A DNA stretch of 64,000 nt from Lamellibrachia satsuma (GCA_033239005.1 BSQZ01000038.1:2631001-2695000), one strand, 5' to 3'; counted from the first letter of the stretch, positions 34,080-44,700 are shown. Notes: generated by a model from the letters alone, not told the origin. A program made the numbers and translations.

Positions 34080-34366
34080 TTAATAAGCAACACCCAAGAG
34101 GTAGCAATCTCTTGTTGTGATTAACTCTGAAAGTACCGTTGTTGTGTGGCTCTGTGTTTTCAAGTGACAGGTGACAGGTAAGTCGGACACACGGTCGTAC
34201 ACATACGACTGAAATAAGTCAGAGTCATCGTCACTATTGCCGATTGGGCATGTCCCAAAGTAATCACTCGCAAATTCATTGAGCCTGAGTCTCCGCTTGC
34301 GATATTCTGCATGTTCATCAACGTCAAAGCGTAGAGACAACGAGCAACTTTGATGGAATCCCCCCA
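34080..34366 (-). pseudogene. unknown ORF end, cut by the CR1 insertion
   Basis: An open minus-strand frame of about 95 codons (FDVDEHAEYRKRRLRLNEF near its start, ending LLGVAY and a stop at 34,080). It has ordinary amino-acid composition and runs without stops right up to the CR1 5' boundary. It is not recognised. It may be the last part of the small spliced gene whose first exon is at 38,547-38,597. Confidence 0.4.
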
Positions 34367-34374
34367 TTAGGAAA

Positions 34375-34863
34375 GTGGATAAAATTGTAAATAGAGGAGA
34401 TGACATAACAGTATGCCTACCAGGGGCAAAAGTAGAGGATATAGCAGAGAAGGCAGGACAGGTCATGGGTGGTGGCACGGGAGGTGCTGTTCTCGTGCAT
34501 GTGGGAACGAACAATGCAGATAAGGAGGGAACGTCAGCCATCATTGGTAAGTACAGGAGGTTGATCAAGACACTTAGAGAGGCACGAGTTGGGCAGATCG
34601 TATTGTCGGGGATATTACCAATAATGGGAGGCAGGGGTGAGGAATATAGGAACTGTAGAAGGATGGCGATCAACACACAGGTACAGAAGGTATGTATGGA
34701 GGAGGGAGTAGGCTTCGTAGACATGTGGTTAAACTTTGTGGGAAGAGGTGACTTTTTCATGAGAGATGGACTTCATCTGACAGGGAAGGGCGCTGCAGTT
34801 CTTGCGTGTGAGTTTGTCAGAGTTGTCGACGAGGGCACAGGTACCATAGATTATTTAAACTAG
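34375..34863 (+). CDS. CR1 ORF1, SGNH-hydrolase (esterase-like), 5'-truncated
   Basis: 162 codons from the first ATG; the frame is open upstream to the insertion boundary. Motifs of the SGNH fold: VLVHVGTNNADK (the Asn block) and FMRDGLHLTGKG (the DxxH block with catalytic Asp and His). The GDS block with the nucleophile lies upstream in the family and is missing here because of 5' truncation. In CR1-group LINEs this ORF1 is thought to assist the RNP or lipid contacts; here it is probably inactive. Confidence 0.88.
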   Translation: MDKIVNRGDDITVCLPGAKVEDIAEKAGQVMGGGTGGAVLVHVGTNNADKEGTSAIIGKYRRLIKTLREARVGQIVLSGILPIMGGRGEEYRNCRRMAINTQVQKVCMEEGVGFVDMWLNFVGRGDFFMRDGLHLTGKGAAVLACEFVRVVDEGTGTIDYLN

Positions 34864-34954
34864 ATGCGCAGGGGGAACTGACAGAGAAAACTCAAAGGAG
34901 TACTACTACAAATACACATCCAAAGAAATGTTCACCAATAATTTCAGACAATGA

Positions 34955-37728
34955 ACTTAAATGTGTATGCTTAAATGCCAGGAGCATAGTAAATAAAAAA
35001 GTGAGTTAGACAATAAGGTAGCAGATATTGATCCTCATGTAATAGGCATCACAGAATCATGGGCAAATGAAGATATAGTAGATGCTGAGTTAGCACTGAC
35101 AGGCTATGTAATGTTTAGGAAGGATAGACGAGAAAGAAGGGGAGGTGGAGTAATTTTCTATATTAAAGAATCTATCCAAGCATATGAAATTACACTGAAA
35201 AGTGAAGCAGATAGTGTGGAAGCAATTTGGTGTAACATAGTTACCAGGAACTCAACATTAACAATAGGAGTAGTTTATCGTAGTCCTAACATAGGACAAG
35301 AGGAAGATGTAAAATTACAAAAGGCGATAAGGGAGGTGAGCAAGGGAGAATGTGTTATAATGGGTGATTTTAACCATGGCCATATACAATGGGAATCATT
35401 AGAGAGTGCTGGAGGTGACGACCATCAGTTTCTACTTCTAACACAGGATTGTTTCCTTACTCAACATGTCTTGGAACCAACCAGAGGTGGGAATGTGTTA
35501 GATTTAATTTTGTCTTCTCAAAATGAATTAGTTGACAATGTTAAAGTACACGAACCTTTGGGTTCAAGTGACCATAACCAAATCCATTTTAATATAAAAG
35601 TAAAAACAGGGAATACATATAAAAACAATGGAGGAGGAATTTCAACAAAGGCAGATATAAAGTGATGAGAACATATCTAGCAAATATAGATTGGAATAAT
35701 TTGCTGAAGAACAAGACAGCAACAGAATGCTGGACTTGTTTAAAATATGAGATTGAGGGCATTATTGAGAAATTTATTCCATTAAGAAAACAAGGGAAAA
35801 GATCCAGGAAAAAACACCTGTCAAAAGTAGCTATTAGAAAAATTGCTCACAAACAGATGCTGTGGAAGGTGTATAAACACACTGGAAATGTAGAAGACTA
35901 CACCAACTACAAAGAGGCACTTAACCTAGCTACTACTGAAATTAGAAAATCTAAAAGAACCTTTGAACAAAAATTGGCAGGTAATATAAAAAATGACAGC
36001 AAGAGTTTCTATGCTTATGTAAGGAGTAAACAGAAAGTTCGAGATAAGGTCGGACCACTGGAAAGCAACAGTGAAAACATAATTTCAGATGGGTTCCAAA
36101 TGGCAGAGGTCCTGAATGAGTATTTCAGCTCAGTTTTTACCACAGAAGATATCAGCTCACTTCCAGTTCCATTGACTAAATTTGAGGGCAATACATCAGA
36201 ATATTTAGGGCAGTTATTTGTAACTCCTGAAATGATAGCAAAGAAAATTAAGAAGATGAAAGATAATAAATCACCTGGAGTTGATGGGATACCACCAAAA
36301 CTGCTAAAGGAAATTGTTGATCAAATTAGTACACCACTTGCAAACTTATTTAACTTGTCACTAGAAGAAGGAATAGTTCCTTCAGAATGGAAAGAAGCAA
36401 ACATTACGCCGCTGTTTAAGAAGGGATCGAGGAAGAAGCCAGAAAATTACAGACCAGTGAGTTTAATATCAGTTGTATGTAAATTACTTGAAACATTAAT
36501 TAGAGACCACATGGTGGAATTTCTCATAAAACATAAATTAATAAATACATCTCAACATGGATTCCTAAAAGCAAGGTCATGTCTAACCAATCTCTTATGT
36601 TTTTTAGAAGAAATTACAAAGTGGGTAGATCACGGGTCACCAGTGGATGTTGTCTACTTAGATTTTCAGAAAGCTTTCGATAAAGTGCCACATCAAAGAT
36701 TGTTACTTAAACTAAAAGCCCATGGTATAGGCAATGATGTAATCAACTGGATAGAAAAGTGGCTTACACACAGAAGACAGAGAGTAATAGTAGATGGTAA
36801 GATTTCAAACTGGAAATCTGTTTTGAGTGGGGTACCACAGGGATCAGTGTTAGGCCCTATACTGTTTTTAATATATATAAATGATTTGGAGGATGACATA
36901 TCTAGCAAAGTACTCAAATTTGCAGATGACACAAAAGTATTCAGAAAGGTTACTAATGATAAAGATAAACAAAGTTTACAGGATGATCTAGAAAAATTAG
37001 TTAAATGGTCAGAAAAATGGCAAATGTTATTCAATTTTGGGAAGTGTAAATGTATACACATAGGACATGGAAATATGGACGAGGAATATAAAATGGGGGA
37101 TGCTGTACTAGGTAGAACCACACAAGAAAAGGATTTAGGAGTAACATTTAATGCTGACATGAAAGTTTCAGAGCAATGTGGGATTGCTGCTTCGAAAGGA
37201 AATCAAATTCTAGGCCTAATTAGGAGAACTATCACGTATAAGGAGAAACATCTAATTGTACCCCTGTACAAAGCAATAGTTAGACCACATTTGGAATATT
37301 GTATTCAAGCATGGAGGCCATATCGTAAAAAAAACATAGATAAGCTAGAAAGAATACAACGAAGAGCAACTAAGATGATTCCAGAATTAAGAGACCTTAG
37401 TTACGAAAGTCGCTTATTACAATGTGGTTTGACAACACTAGAGACCAGGAGACTAAGAGGAGACCAAATAGAAGTGTTTAAAATAGTGAACGGTTATGAG
37501 GATGTTGATAGGAATATGTTCTTCAAACTTAAAGAAGGCAGTAGAACCAGAGGACACAAAGCAGCATTACTTAAGGAACAGTGTAGGTTGGACATGAGAA
37601 AGTACTCTTTCTCACAGAGGGTGATAAATGAATGGAACAAACTGCCAAATGATTGTGTTAATGCTAGTAGTGTGAATATGTTTAAAAATAGAATTGACAG
37701 ATATCTGATAAGGGCGGGCTACACATAG
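34955..37728 (+). pseudogene. CR1 ORF2: APE endonuclease and reverse transcriptase
   Basis: The endonuclease starts near CVCLNARSIVNKK and continues, after a one-base break in the A run at about 34,996-35,002, through GITESWAN, GVVYRSP, MGDFNHGHIQWE and SSDHNQI. A second one-base break at the AAA before 35,662 leads into the [62 protein letters not shown] and FADDTK (catalytic Asp pair), then the RT C-terminal region. The RT frame itself (688 codons) is intact. It performs target-primed reverse transcription in this family. Confidence 0.93.
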
Positions 37729-37830
37729 ATGAGAAAATTGTTGGACTCTCGATAAGCCAATGGCTTCCTTGTCCACTTGCCATCTGGAACTTGTTGTTCG
37801 AGATGGAAATCTTGTTAAATCTTGTTAAAT

Positions 37831-38597
37831 CTGACCCAACCACGAACCCAACCATGGACGCAGCCATCTTGGATTTTTCGAAAATCGTAAACACGGAACG
37901 GAATTCGTCCTGTAGTCTAACATTTCCAATTAAATCCGCTTCGACAACAGGTTGTGCAGTTGAGTAATATATACAGATATAAACCACAGCAGCATCAAAC
38001 TAAACTAATCACTAATTGATCTACATAAACACTCAAATCCAACTTTCTTGCGCACTGTCACCGGCACTGCAGTTATGAACCGCGTGATTTATAAATAGCT
38101 TGACAATTACTGTCAATACTGACCAAGTCCAAGGTTGTAAGCGTTCGCAAAATAGTGCGCATTTCATTTAAAATACAACAATTTAGAATGAACTGTACAA
38201 AAACACACAAAAAGTACAACTTTCACTTGGACAAACAGAAAACCATTTAGAGCACTAGCTTATTCGTAAATATGCTAACTAAAACGTAGTAAAATATCAA
38301 ATAGACCTAGTCCTAGGGCCAGGCCAGGACCCAGGCAGTGTCAGTTACAGTAGCGCGTATTCACGATTATGATGCGTTTACGTGAAATTTCGCCTAGTGA
38401 CTTCCGACTGTTTTTTTCTACACATATAATAGATTAACTAAATATATTAAAAACATAACATACTGTCTAATTTCCAATTTGAATTTTAAAAGGGTATTCT
38501 ACTGACTTGAATATATAAATATTAATGGGTAATATTATAATCTTACCTGTTGCATCAGGTCCAACTCTCTCTTCATTTGCAGCATTTTCTGAGCCAT
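37831..38597 (-). CDS. possible spliced gene in the Polinton right arm (5' exons)
   Basis: Exon 1 is 38,597-38,547: an ATG, 17 codons with a helical heptad-like pattern (KMLQMKRELDLMQQ), then a canonical donor CAG|GTAAGA. A TTTAAATA box lies about 33 bp before the ATG (38,630-38,637). A plausible acceptor (CTACAG) at 37,910 joins, in phase, to a frame (FRSVFTIFEKSKMAASMV) that runs to the CR1 3' boundary at 37,831. The likely end of the gene is at 34,080-34,366 beyond the LINE. An intron and TATA-like box inside a Polinton suggest a captured host gene, but the model is inference and the product unknown. Confidence 0.35.
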
Positions 38598-39095
38598 GGT
38601 CCGTAGGCAGTCTAGTTCCAATACACGGGTATTTAAAGACCCCGACTAAACCAGACTGACAACCCCGCACGCCGACAGATTAGCCACTCACAAAGCGCAT
38701 GTCGATAGATTATCCAATCGCAACACGTTGGTGATGTGAATGACGGGTGAAAACATTTCTAACCGCCTGTGTAACGTTTTCTAACTGCCTGTTCGAAGTT
38801 GCACATAGGCGTTTTCTCAAATGAAAATACCCCTGCACCATCAGGTTTTCGACAACAACAGACTCGCCCTTATGACCTCGCTCTTATTTTATGAGTTCAA
38901 TGGTCACAGGAATGTTACGTTATGTCACCGTCTGACGGTTCACAACAGCTGGCTCGCGCTGAGTTGCGTCGTGTTGTGAGTTAATTGACAGCAGGAATGC
39001 TTACCGTAAATCGTGTCGCTGTATTCCTTATTTTCTAGTCGAGTCGGAATTTCCATAAGTAAGAAAATTAATGACAACATCCCAACATTCCAAAA
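38598..39095. other. Polinton right subterminal region
   Basis: Contains the putative TATA box for the gene above. Nothing else recognised. Confidence 0.5.
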
Positions 39096-39155
39096 TTAAA
39101 ATTGAAATTAAAATTGAAATTAAAATTAAAATTAAAATTAAAATTAAAATTAAAA
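39096..39155. repeat. (TTAAAA)n-type microsatellite next to the right TIR
   Basis: About nine AAATTA/AAATTG hexamers directly inside the right TIR, absent inside the left TIR. Confidence 0.92.
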
Positions 39156-39158
39156 GAA

Positions 39159-39319
39159 CATTGAAATTAAAATTTAAAATAAAAATTAAAATATGTCTAT
39201 TTTTAGAAAATTAAAATTAACCAATGTCTATTTTTAGCTATCATCTATTTTTAGCTACCACCAAAAATCGACCAAAATTGCCGCCACAATTGCTTATTGA
39301 AAACCACCTACATACTACT
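39159..39319 (-). repeat. right TIR of the Polinton
   Basis: Inverse of 20,572-20,732 with two mismatches, ending CATACTACT. Confidence 0.97.
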
Positions 39320-39325
39320 TGCGTG
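39320..39325. repeat. right target-site duplication TGCGTG
   Basis: Identical to 20,566-20,571. Confidence 0.95.
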
Positions 39326-39530
39326 TATCATGTCTGTCACACGGGATCGGTCTTTCAGCGACTGCGTTGAAATGGTTTATGTCGTATCCATCAAACAGGA
39401 AACAATCCGTCAATGTTGGGGGAGCCACTTTGAACGTGTCTATGTTGGGTTTGAAAACTGACAACATGGGCTAGACTCCAATGCGTGCTACAACCTACAA
39501 AAAGACTTCAAATAAATTTTGACAAAACTG
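39320..39530 (+). pseudogene. LINE RT remnant, right part (Polinton target)
   Basis: The frame reads GIGLSATALKWFMSYPSNRK and SVNVGGATLNVSMLG, the RT segment that normally follows the AFDTIDH motif, then LQINFDKTEV after a deletion. Skipping the Polinton and one TSD copy keeps the frame in register with 20,515-20,571. It ends in an unrelated repeat. Confidence 0.88.
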
Positions 39531-39715
39531 AAGTTCGATTCTATTTATGTTGGGTGCAGATTCAATATGCTATTATTAAAATAACGTGGCAAAAGTCAGA
39601 GTTTAGGTACTGGGCATTCAAACATGCAATCGTACACAGTGTACACGCAGGTACACCCAGAACTTGTGCAAATGGTGTGGTTTTACAACCACATAGACAA
39701 GGAGATTAAGAGGAG
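39531..39715. repeat. dispersed repeat R5, copy 1
   Basis: Shares GTACACAGTGTACACGCAGG and GTGGTTTTACAACCACATAG with 45,425-45,600. It adjoins the RT remnant, so it may be the 3' UTR of that LINE. Confidence 0.8.
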
Positions 39716-39721
39716 ATAAAA

Positions 39722-40290
39722 TTGTCAACAAATGTCATCATATTTTTTCTGTTTACCTCAAGTGCATACTAGGCGTTGGACCAGATAGGTACAGAACAAG
39801 CAACTACGTTATACTGAACAACAAAGAAAACGCGAATAGTTCAACATAACGTTTTGTCGCGACGTAATGAACTCGCCGGACTTGTTGACGCAGTATGATA
39901 TAGCTAGATGCTGTGTTTCGATGATAGAACTAGATGTTGTTTCGATTAAGTCAAACATATTATGCAGGGCGCATCTACTACTCACAGTCCGGCCCGGTTA
40001 GTTCGGCACGGACGGGCACGTGCTGCACATGCAATCGGTGCAGGCTAAAACCAGACTTGATGATTCAAGTCATAGGGACTGACTCGAGTCGCACATATTC
40101 ACGACTTGTGACTTGACTCGGAATTCAGATAGATGACTTGAGACTTGTCACCGTATCCATTGTTGACCTCTCTCTGGGTGCAAATATTGATTTCCTGGCA
40201 AAAAAATTCCCAAATCCTGAAAAGTTGCTAGTGTCTTTTTGTCAAAGGTGGAGGAAGTTATTGGCCATTGACCCAATATATTGGCCATCC
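39722..40290 (+). repeat. duplicated block, copy C
   Basis: Homologous to 14,475-15,600 (copy A) and, in its right half, to 47,625-47,940 (copy B). It has only two minisatellite units and lacks insertion R4. Confidence 0.9.
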
Positions 40291-41225
40291 GCCAACTAGT
40301 TGAGTATTTTACTGGGACACGTACAATGTCATTAATAATAATAATAATAATATTCCTATTATTTTAGGGGTTTCTCACTGCTGTTGTCCATTTTCTCACA
40401 AACTCTGATATTCTACTAAGCATAGGGAAGTAAGAACGAATTATCATATGTTCACAATACAGACTCCAGGGTGCGCCACAAGTTCAAGCGGGGTTCATTT
40501 TTCCCAATATAGACTCCGGTATGCAAATTGAATGGTCAGAATCCTTAGTTCTCGGGAGCACTATACGGTATATAATTAGTTAAAACGCCATTATCACCGT
40601 TTTTTTGCAGATATAAAACGTGGTTACTATATCTGCGGTGACGAGACGCGAATATTTACAAAGTTTACGCATATTCGGCGGAAAAAATTAAATACACGGC
40701 GATCTGTGTTGTTTACTAAGGACGCCTTGACGTCGAATCAAACAATTTTGCTTCGGCGCCAAAAACACAAATATACCAGTGCATTGTTCGCACTGTACTA
40801 TTATATGTTTTTTGAATAACTTGCTCCCCTATTCTGTTATTCATCACTACACTACTATTAAATGTGACCTATTTGCCAAGCTATACTGTTGTTTGGCCTA
40901 TACGATTATTTGGCACACGAGAATAGCACGTGTTGAGTAAGGAAGCTATCCTGAATTAAAAGTCGAAACTGTTGGTCCTGTACTCTCTACAGATTTCCAC
41001 GGTTAACATCTGCCATCATGATACATTCCCCTTTACTCACTTCCTTTATAGCGTGTTTTTTCTGTTATCCTCTTTGTTTATGTTTGGACTTCGGTAAACT
41101 AAGCCAATAGTTAATGTTGAATTTCCTTAATTATATTGAACCAAGCAGCTTCGTCGCAATTTGCTGCCCTTTCTAATTTTATTTCGTAAGCCTGAATATA
41201 TTCTTTAATATATTCTATTTCTATT
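40291..41225. other. gene-free stretch
   Basis: A short (AAT)n near 40,332 and two diverged copies of TTCACAATACAGACTCC / TTCCCAATATAGACTCC. Nothing else recognised. Confidence 0.5.
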
Positions 41226-41880
41226 TTATATTTCTATTCGATCTCTCCTAAACGTTATGTATCCTGTCAGTCCTAATTCAGCATCTGATATGTCTTTGTT
41301 CGCCCATGATTCGGTTATACCAATTATGTGATGGTTAATAACTTCTACCATAATGTTTAATTCGTTTTTCTTATTTATTATGCTTCTAGCATTTAAGCAC
41401 ACGTATTTATGACCAGTTTCAGAATGTTGTCCGGACATTTTGTTATTGGTGTGTGTGTGTGTGTGTGTGTACTGGTGGCCTCTTGTCCTGTTTGAGGCAC
41501 CCCTAAGTAACCCCCTGCACTTCTAGTTTAAATAATGTTTGCTACCAAAAACATTTGTTATGCTTCCCATGCCAGTGTTGACTGCTGCTGATAGTTCATC
41601 GGCAAACACTGCTGCACCCTTTCCACTGATGTGATGCCCATCCCATATCAGCCCTCCCAACAAAGTATTCCCACAAAGCTAAAAATCAAACTTCCTCTTC
41701 CCTACATAGCTGCTGAACTAACTTGTTAATTGCCATCCTCCGGCAATGTTGATATCCTTGTCCCCTGCTTCCCATTACTGATAAAATCGCTGACAAAATT
41801 ATCTGTTCAACCCGTGTTTGCTTGGCTCTTCTAACTAACTGCATGTATTTCCTAACTATGGCAGTTGTACTTTTAGTGTT
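41226..41880 (-). mobile_element. decayed CR1-like LINE 5' part (ORF1 end and ORF2 start)
   Basis: Minus strand: ORF1 SGNH remnants (VEQIILSAILSVMGSRGQGY, HCRRMAINKLVQQLC) at about 41,640-41,880, a short (GT)n at 41,447, then the ORF2 endonuclease start (YVCLNARSIINKKNEL, GITESWANKDI) at 41,226-41,438. Same family as the copy at 34.4 kb but older. Confidence 0.88.
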
Positions 41881-42245
41881 TTACTAAATGACGAGACAAG
41901 CTTACAACAAAACATGCTTTATTTCCCGCTCGTCGCCTCAACTACGTGTCCCGGATGTACGTGGGTACAGTCCATTATTTTTACAGTGAGCGGTGAGAGG
42001 GATAACAAGTTAAAGTTCAGTCAAGACATGACATCCCTCCTCTCTTTACTTGAAAACATCCGTAAGATCTTAACTAATGTCTCATTAATTCACTACATCA
42101 AAACCGTAATGTTCATGTGATTAACCCTGTAAATGTCCACTCAAAGATGCTATAGATTAACTCATAACTAATAGCACAATTGCATTACTTACTAATTGTA
42201 AAAGTAATCCTCACACTGAAGGCAGAGGTTGCCAACACATGCCTC
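41870..42245 (-). mobile_element. 3' LTR of the deleted gypsy element
   Basis: Read on the minus strand it would begin TGTGTTGGCAACC after a GGAGGCA stretch and end with TAGTAAAACACTAAAA. The start is inferred. Confidence 0.55.
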
Positions 42246-43920
42246 CAGAAATGGCACAATTACGGTGTGAAATGTCTTACAGTGTATTTATTGCTGTAGG
42301 CGATGCTAGGCTTGTGACATACTACTGATATACTTTAGCCAATCCGGTTTTGGGTTTCTAGTGGACCCAGACGGGTATCTAAGTGAGTCCACAGGGCTCG
42401 GAGTGGTTGACTCTTCAAGTGACATGTCCTTTGACATATCGCCGCTCGAGGGGTTCTCCTACAGCCAGTCGTCTTCCGTTGGCAAGACGGATGGTTCCAT
42501 ATTGATTTCCACAGGCTTGAATCTCGAGATATTACGTGTGATGGTGTGGTCATCATTCTTGGCTGTGATCACGGTTCCTTTCCTCGCTACAACTTCATAA
42601 GTTGTGGGTTTGTAGTGAGTCGAGTTCTTGTTGACTCTCCTTTGCTTTGCAAGAACTGTGTCGTCACTGATGTTGATTGCTTTCCGAATTCCTTGTAGCG
42701 TTTTTGGATAGCATTTTGTAACACTTCGTCAGCTGAACTCAGTCCGAACATCAGTCTTTTGTACCGCCACAGTTTTTGGTTGGAACTGAAAATGGTGATG
42801 TATATTGACTCAGGTGCCAGTTCTAGTTGATGATATCCTTTATTCAAGTCGAGCTTTGTGGAGAACGATGATCCATTCAGTTCAAATATGATGTCATCGA
42901 TTGTCGGTGTCACATGGCGTTCGCGTCTGATGGCCTTGTTGGCTTCTTTCATATCGACACATATGCGAAGTTAGTTTGGTTTCTTTGGTTTAGGCTGAAC
43001 AACTATCTGGCTGACCCACGGGGTCAGAGCGTCCACCACTTCCTCTAAGATGTTAATCTGCTCCATTTTTCCCAACTCTTCCTCGACTTTCTCTCTGATT
43101 TGGTATGGAATTCTTCGGTGTTGTTTCTGGACTGGCTGCACAGTCTTGTTGATGTGCAGCTTAACTTGTGCACCTCTCGATGCTTCAAATATGTCATTGT
43201 ACTCTTCACGGAGTTTCGAGTAACGATCAGTTGTTTTCACTTGTGGTTTTTCACCCACTTTGTTTACTTCACCGATGTTGGGTTTACCCAAGTTGCATGG
43301 ATGTCTCATAGCGTAGGAGCCTTTTCCCTCGCCAGTCACATACACTGTGCTCCTAACTGAGACGCAATTTCCACGAGTTACACTTTGTAACTATGTGGGT
43401 TTTTATTTCTCTGTCTGTGTCATGGAATTTGCACAATGCGCTAATTCTCGTAGCCTAGTACAGTAAGCATATATTGTCTCATCTGCCATTTGCTCACACT
43501 TGTGAAATTGGAGCACTTCATATTCAGTGTTGACTTTGGGTTTGAAATATTCACTTAGTTTTCTGACAGCGGTTGCATATTCATTGTTGGTACCATTTTC
43601 TGGTGTAGTGTCAACAATGTCACTTACACTCTCCCCTACGAAGTGAAGTAACCAGGCTCTTGTGTCCGCTGATTCCGTAATTTCTTTTATCCGTTGATTC
43701 CGTAATTTTGCTGATAACGACCAGTCGTTCGAATCTCGTCAGCCATTTTTCCCATCGGTGACCAACAGCAGGCCCCGGTATGTCAAATACCGCAAACTGA
43801 AGCAACACCATCGCCATGGTTATGTCTCGATTATCTCAGTTATAGCTTCAGTTCTGGTTCAATTCACTCACCAAGAGTGAATAGACAGTAACCATCCTCG
43901 TCGCCAGTTTTAGTGTTTTA
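41870..43920 (-). mobile_element. internally deleted Ty3/gypsy retrotransposon
   Basis: Order on the minus strand: primer-binding-like TGGCGACGAGGATGG next to an LTR end (43,880-43,920), a gag N-terminus (43,620-43,817, VGHRWEKWLTRFERL), RT fingers (42,971-43,345, RRIPYQIREKVEEELGKM), RT palm (42,587-42,952, FSTKLDLNKGYHQLELAP), then directly an integrase C-terminal tail (42,335-42,556) and a 3' LTR. Protease, the catalytic RT loop, RNase H and the integrase core are deleted. The LTR end sequence TTTTAGTGTTTTACTA occurs at both ends. Confidence 0.88.
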
Positions 43921-43974
43921 CTACACGGTCAATTGACCACGCCTGACGCTACTTCCTACATGTAAATATACGTT

Positions 43975-44110
43975 CATCAGTGAAACAGGAAGAAGAGATA
44001 GAGAGAACAGTTTCTGAAGATTCTGTCAATAGAATGCAACATTCTAGAAAGCAAACAGACAAACCAGGTAGAAATAAGAGAGAACAATGCTACAGTTGTG
44101 GTATCAAGTG
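43975..44110 (+). pseudogene. retroelement gag zinc-knuckle fragment
   Basis: The frame reads RKQTDKPGRNKREQCYSCG, the first half of a CCHC knuckle preceded by a basic linker. It is on the opposite strand to the adjacent gypsy element, so a separate fragment. Truncated. Confidence 0.5.
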
Positions 44111-44194
44111 CTTAGGTCTGGTCAACGCGCTTTCCACTTCACCCCCTGGCAGACCTGTTCATTCCAACACCAACTCGTCTTCTCTGGGAAGCAT

Positions 44195-44400
44195 TCAGCC
44201 TTGATGCAATTTTCTGCGCGAAAACTAGTCGTTTAGATACCCACCTCTGTGGGTAGACAATTATTCGTGTGTACAGCTGATTGAAACATCGCGGGGTAAA
44301 CGAAATCGCCCAAGTTTCGAAACGGCAGCAAGAAGATTCGAAACGGGATCTCTCGATAGAGAGTCCGATGTTCTGACCACAACGCCTGCGCGCCCCGCTA
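44195..44400 (-). mobile_element. tRNA-derived SINE, copy 1
   Basis: Minus strand: an A-box-like TTGTGGTCAGAACATCGG, then a B box GTTTCGAATC, then CGAAACTTGGGCGATTTCG shared with the SINE copies at 58,590 and 61,440. The body beyond 44,280 diverges. Confidence 0.65.
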
Positions 44401-44409
44401 TTTTCCAAC

Positions 44410-44700
44410 AGCCTTTTCGCTGCATTTACTTGACCCCAGTACTTATGCTTCTGCCTTGTGTTTTCTTCACCAGTCGCCTCTTCCTCACTCTCCAGTGCCT
44501 CCTTCTTCAGTCTTATTGCTTCTTCAATACAATATACGTGATGACTGCCCGTTACCATGTCAACAAGGCTACCCGTTGCCATGTCAACCAGGCAACCCGT
44601 TACAAAGTCAACTGGGCTACCCGTTACATTGTCAACAAGGCTGCCTTTTACAGTGTCAACAAGGCTACCCTTTACAAAGTCAACAAGATTGTTATAAAAC
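44410..44700 (-). other. 24-bp minisatellite coding an octapeptide repeat in one frame
   Basis: About seven units of 24 bp (ACCCGTTGCCATGTCAAC core, 44,545-44,690). On the minus strand this is an open frame of VDMVTGSL-like octapeptides continuing into AIRLKKEALESEEEATGE. That Glu/Lys-rich part is not recognised. No start context or splice evidence, so gene status is doubtful. Confidence 0.5.

Larger units (their letters stand above)
34369..37830 (+). mobile_element. nearly full-length CR1-like LINE
   Basis: Carries an SGNH-hydrolase ORF1 (5' end missing), an ORF2 with APE endonuclease and reverse transcriptase, and a short 3' UTR ending in a tandem (CTTGTTAAAT) repeat typical of CR1 ends. 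The copy interrupts the Polinton right arm. Three more fragments of the same family are in the window (3647-3825, 5165-6208, 45,630-45,790), plus a decayed 5' part at 41,226-41,880. Only two one-base frame breaks spoil ORF2, so it is a young insertion. Confidence 0.95.
20572..39319 (-). mobile_element. complete Polinton/Maverick element
   Basis: 18,748 bp, starting AG and ending CT, bounded by 161-bp TIRs and a 6-bp TSD, all hallmarks of Polintons. It carries the full signature set on the minus strand: protein-primed PolB, retroviral-type integrase with chromodomain, FtsK/A32-like ATPase, adenain-like protease, double-jelly-roll major capsid protein and single-jelly-roll minor capsid protein. 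A CR1-like LINE (about 3.46 kb) lies in its right arm. Without it the element would be about 15.3 kb, within the family's usual 15-20 kb. The low TIR divergence indicates a recent insertion, but several genes carry one-base frame breaks. Confidence 0.98.

Noticed and set aside
34080..34760. 226-codon minus-strand ORF spanning the CR1 boundary
   Set aside because: The part over 34,375-34,760 is the antisense of the SGNH ORF1. Only the part left of 34,366 could be an independent sequence.
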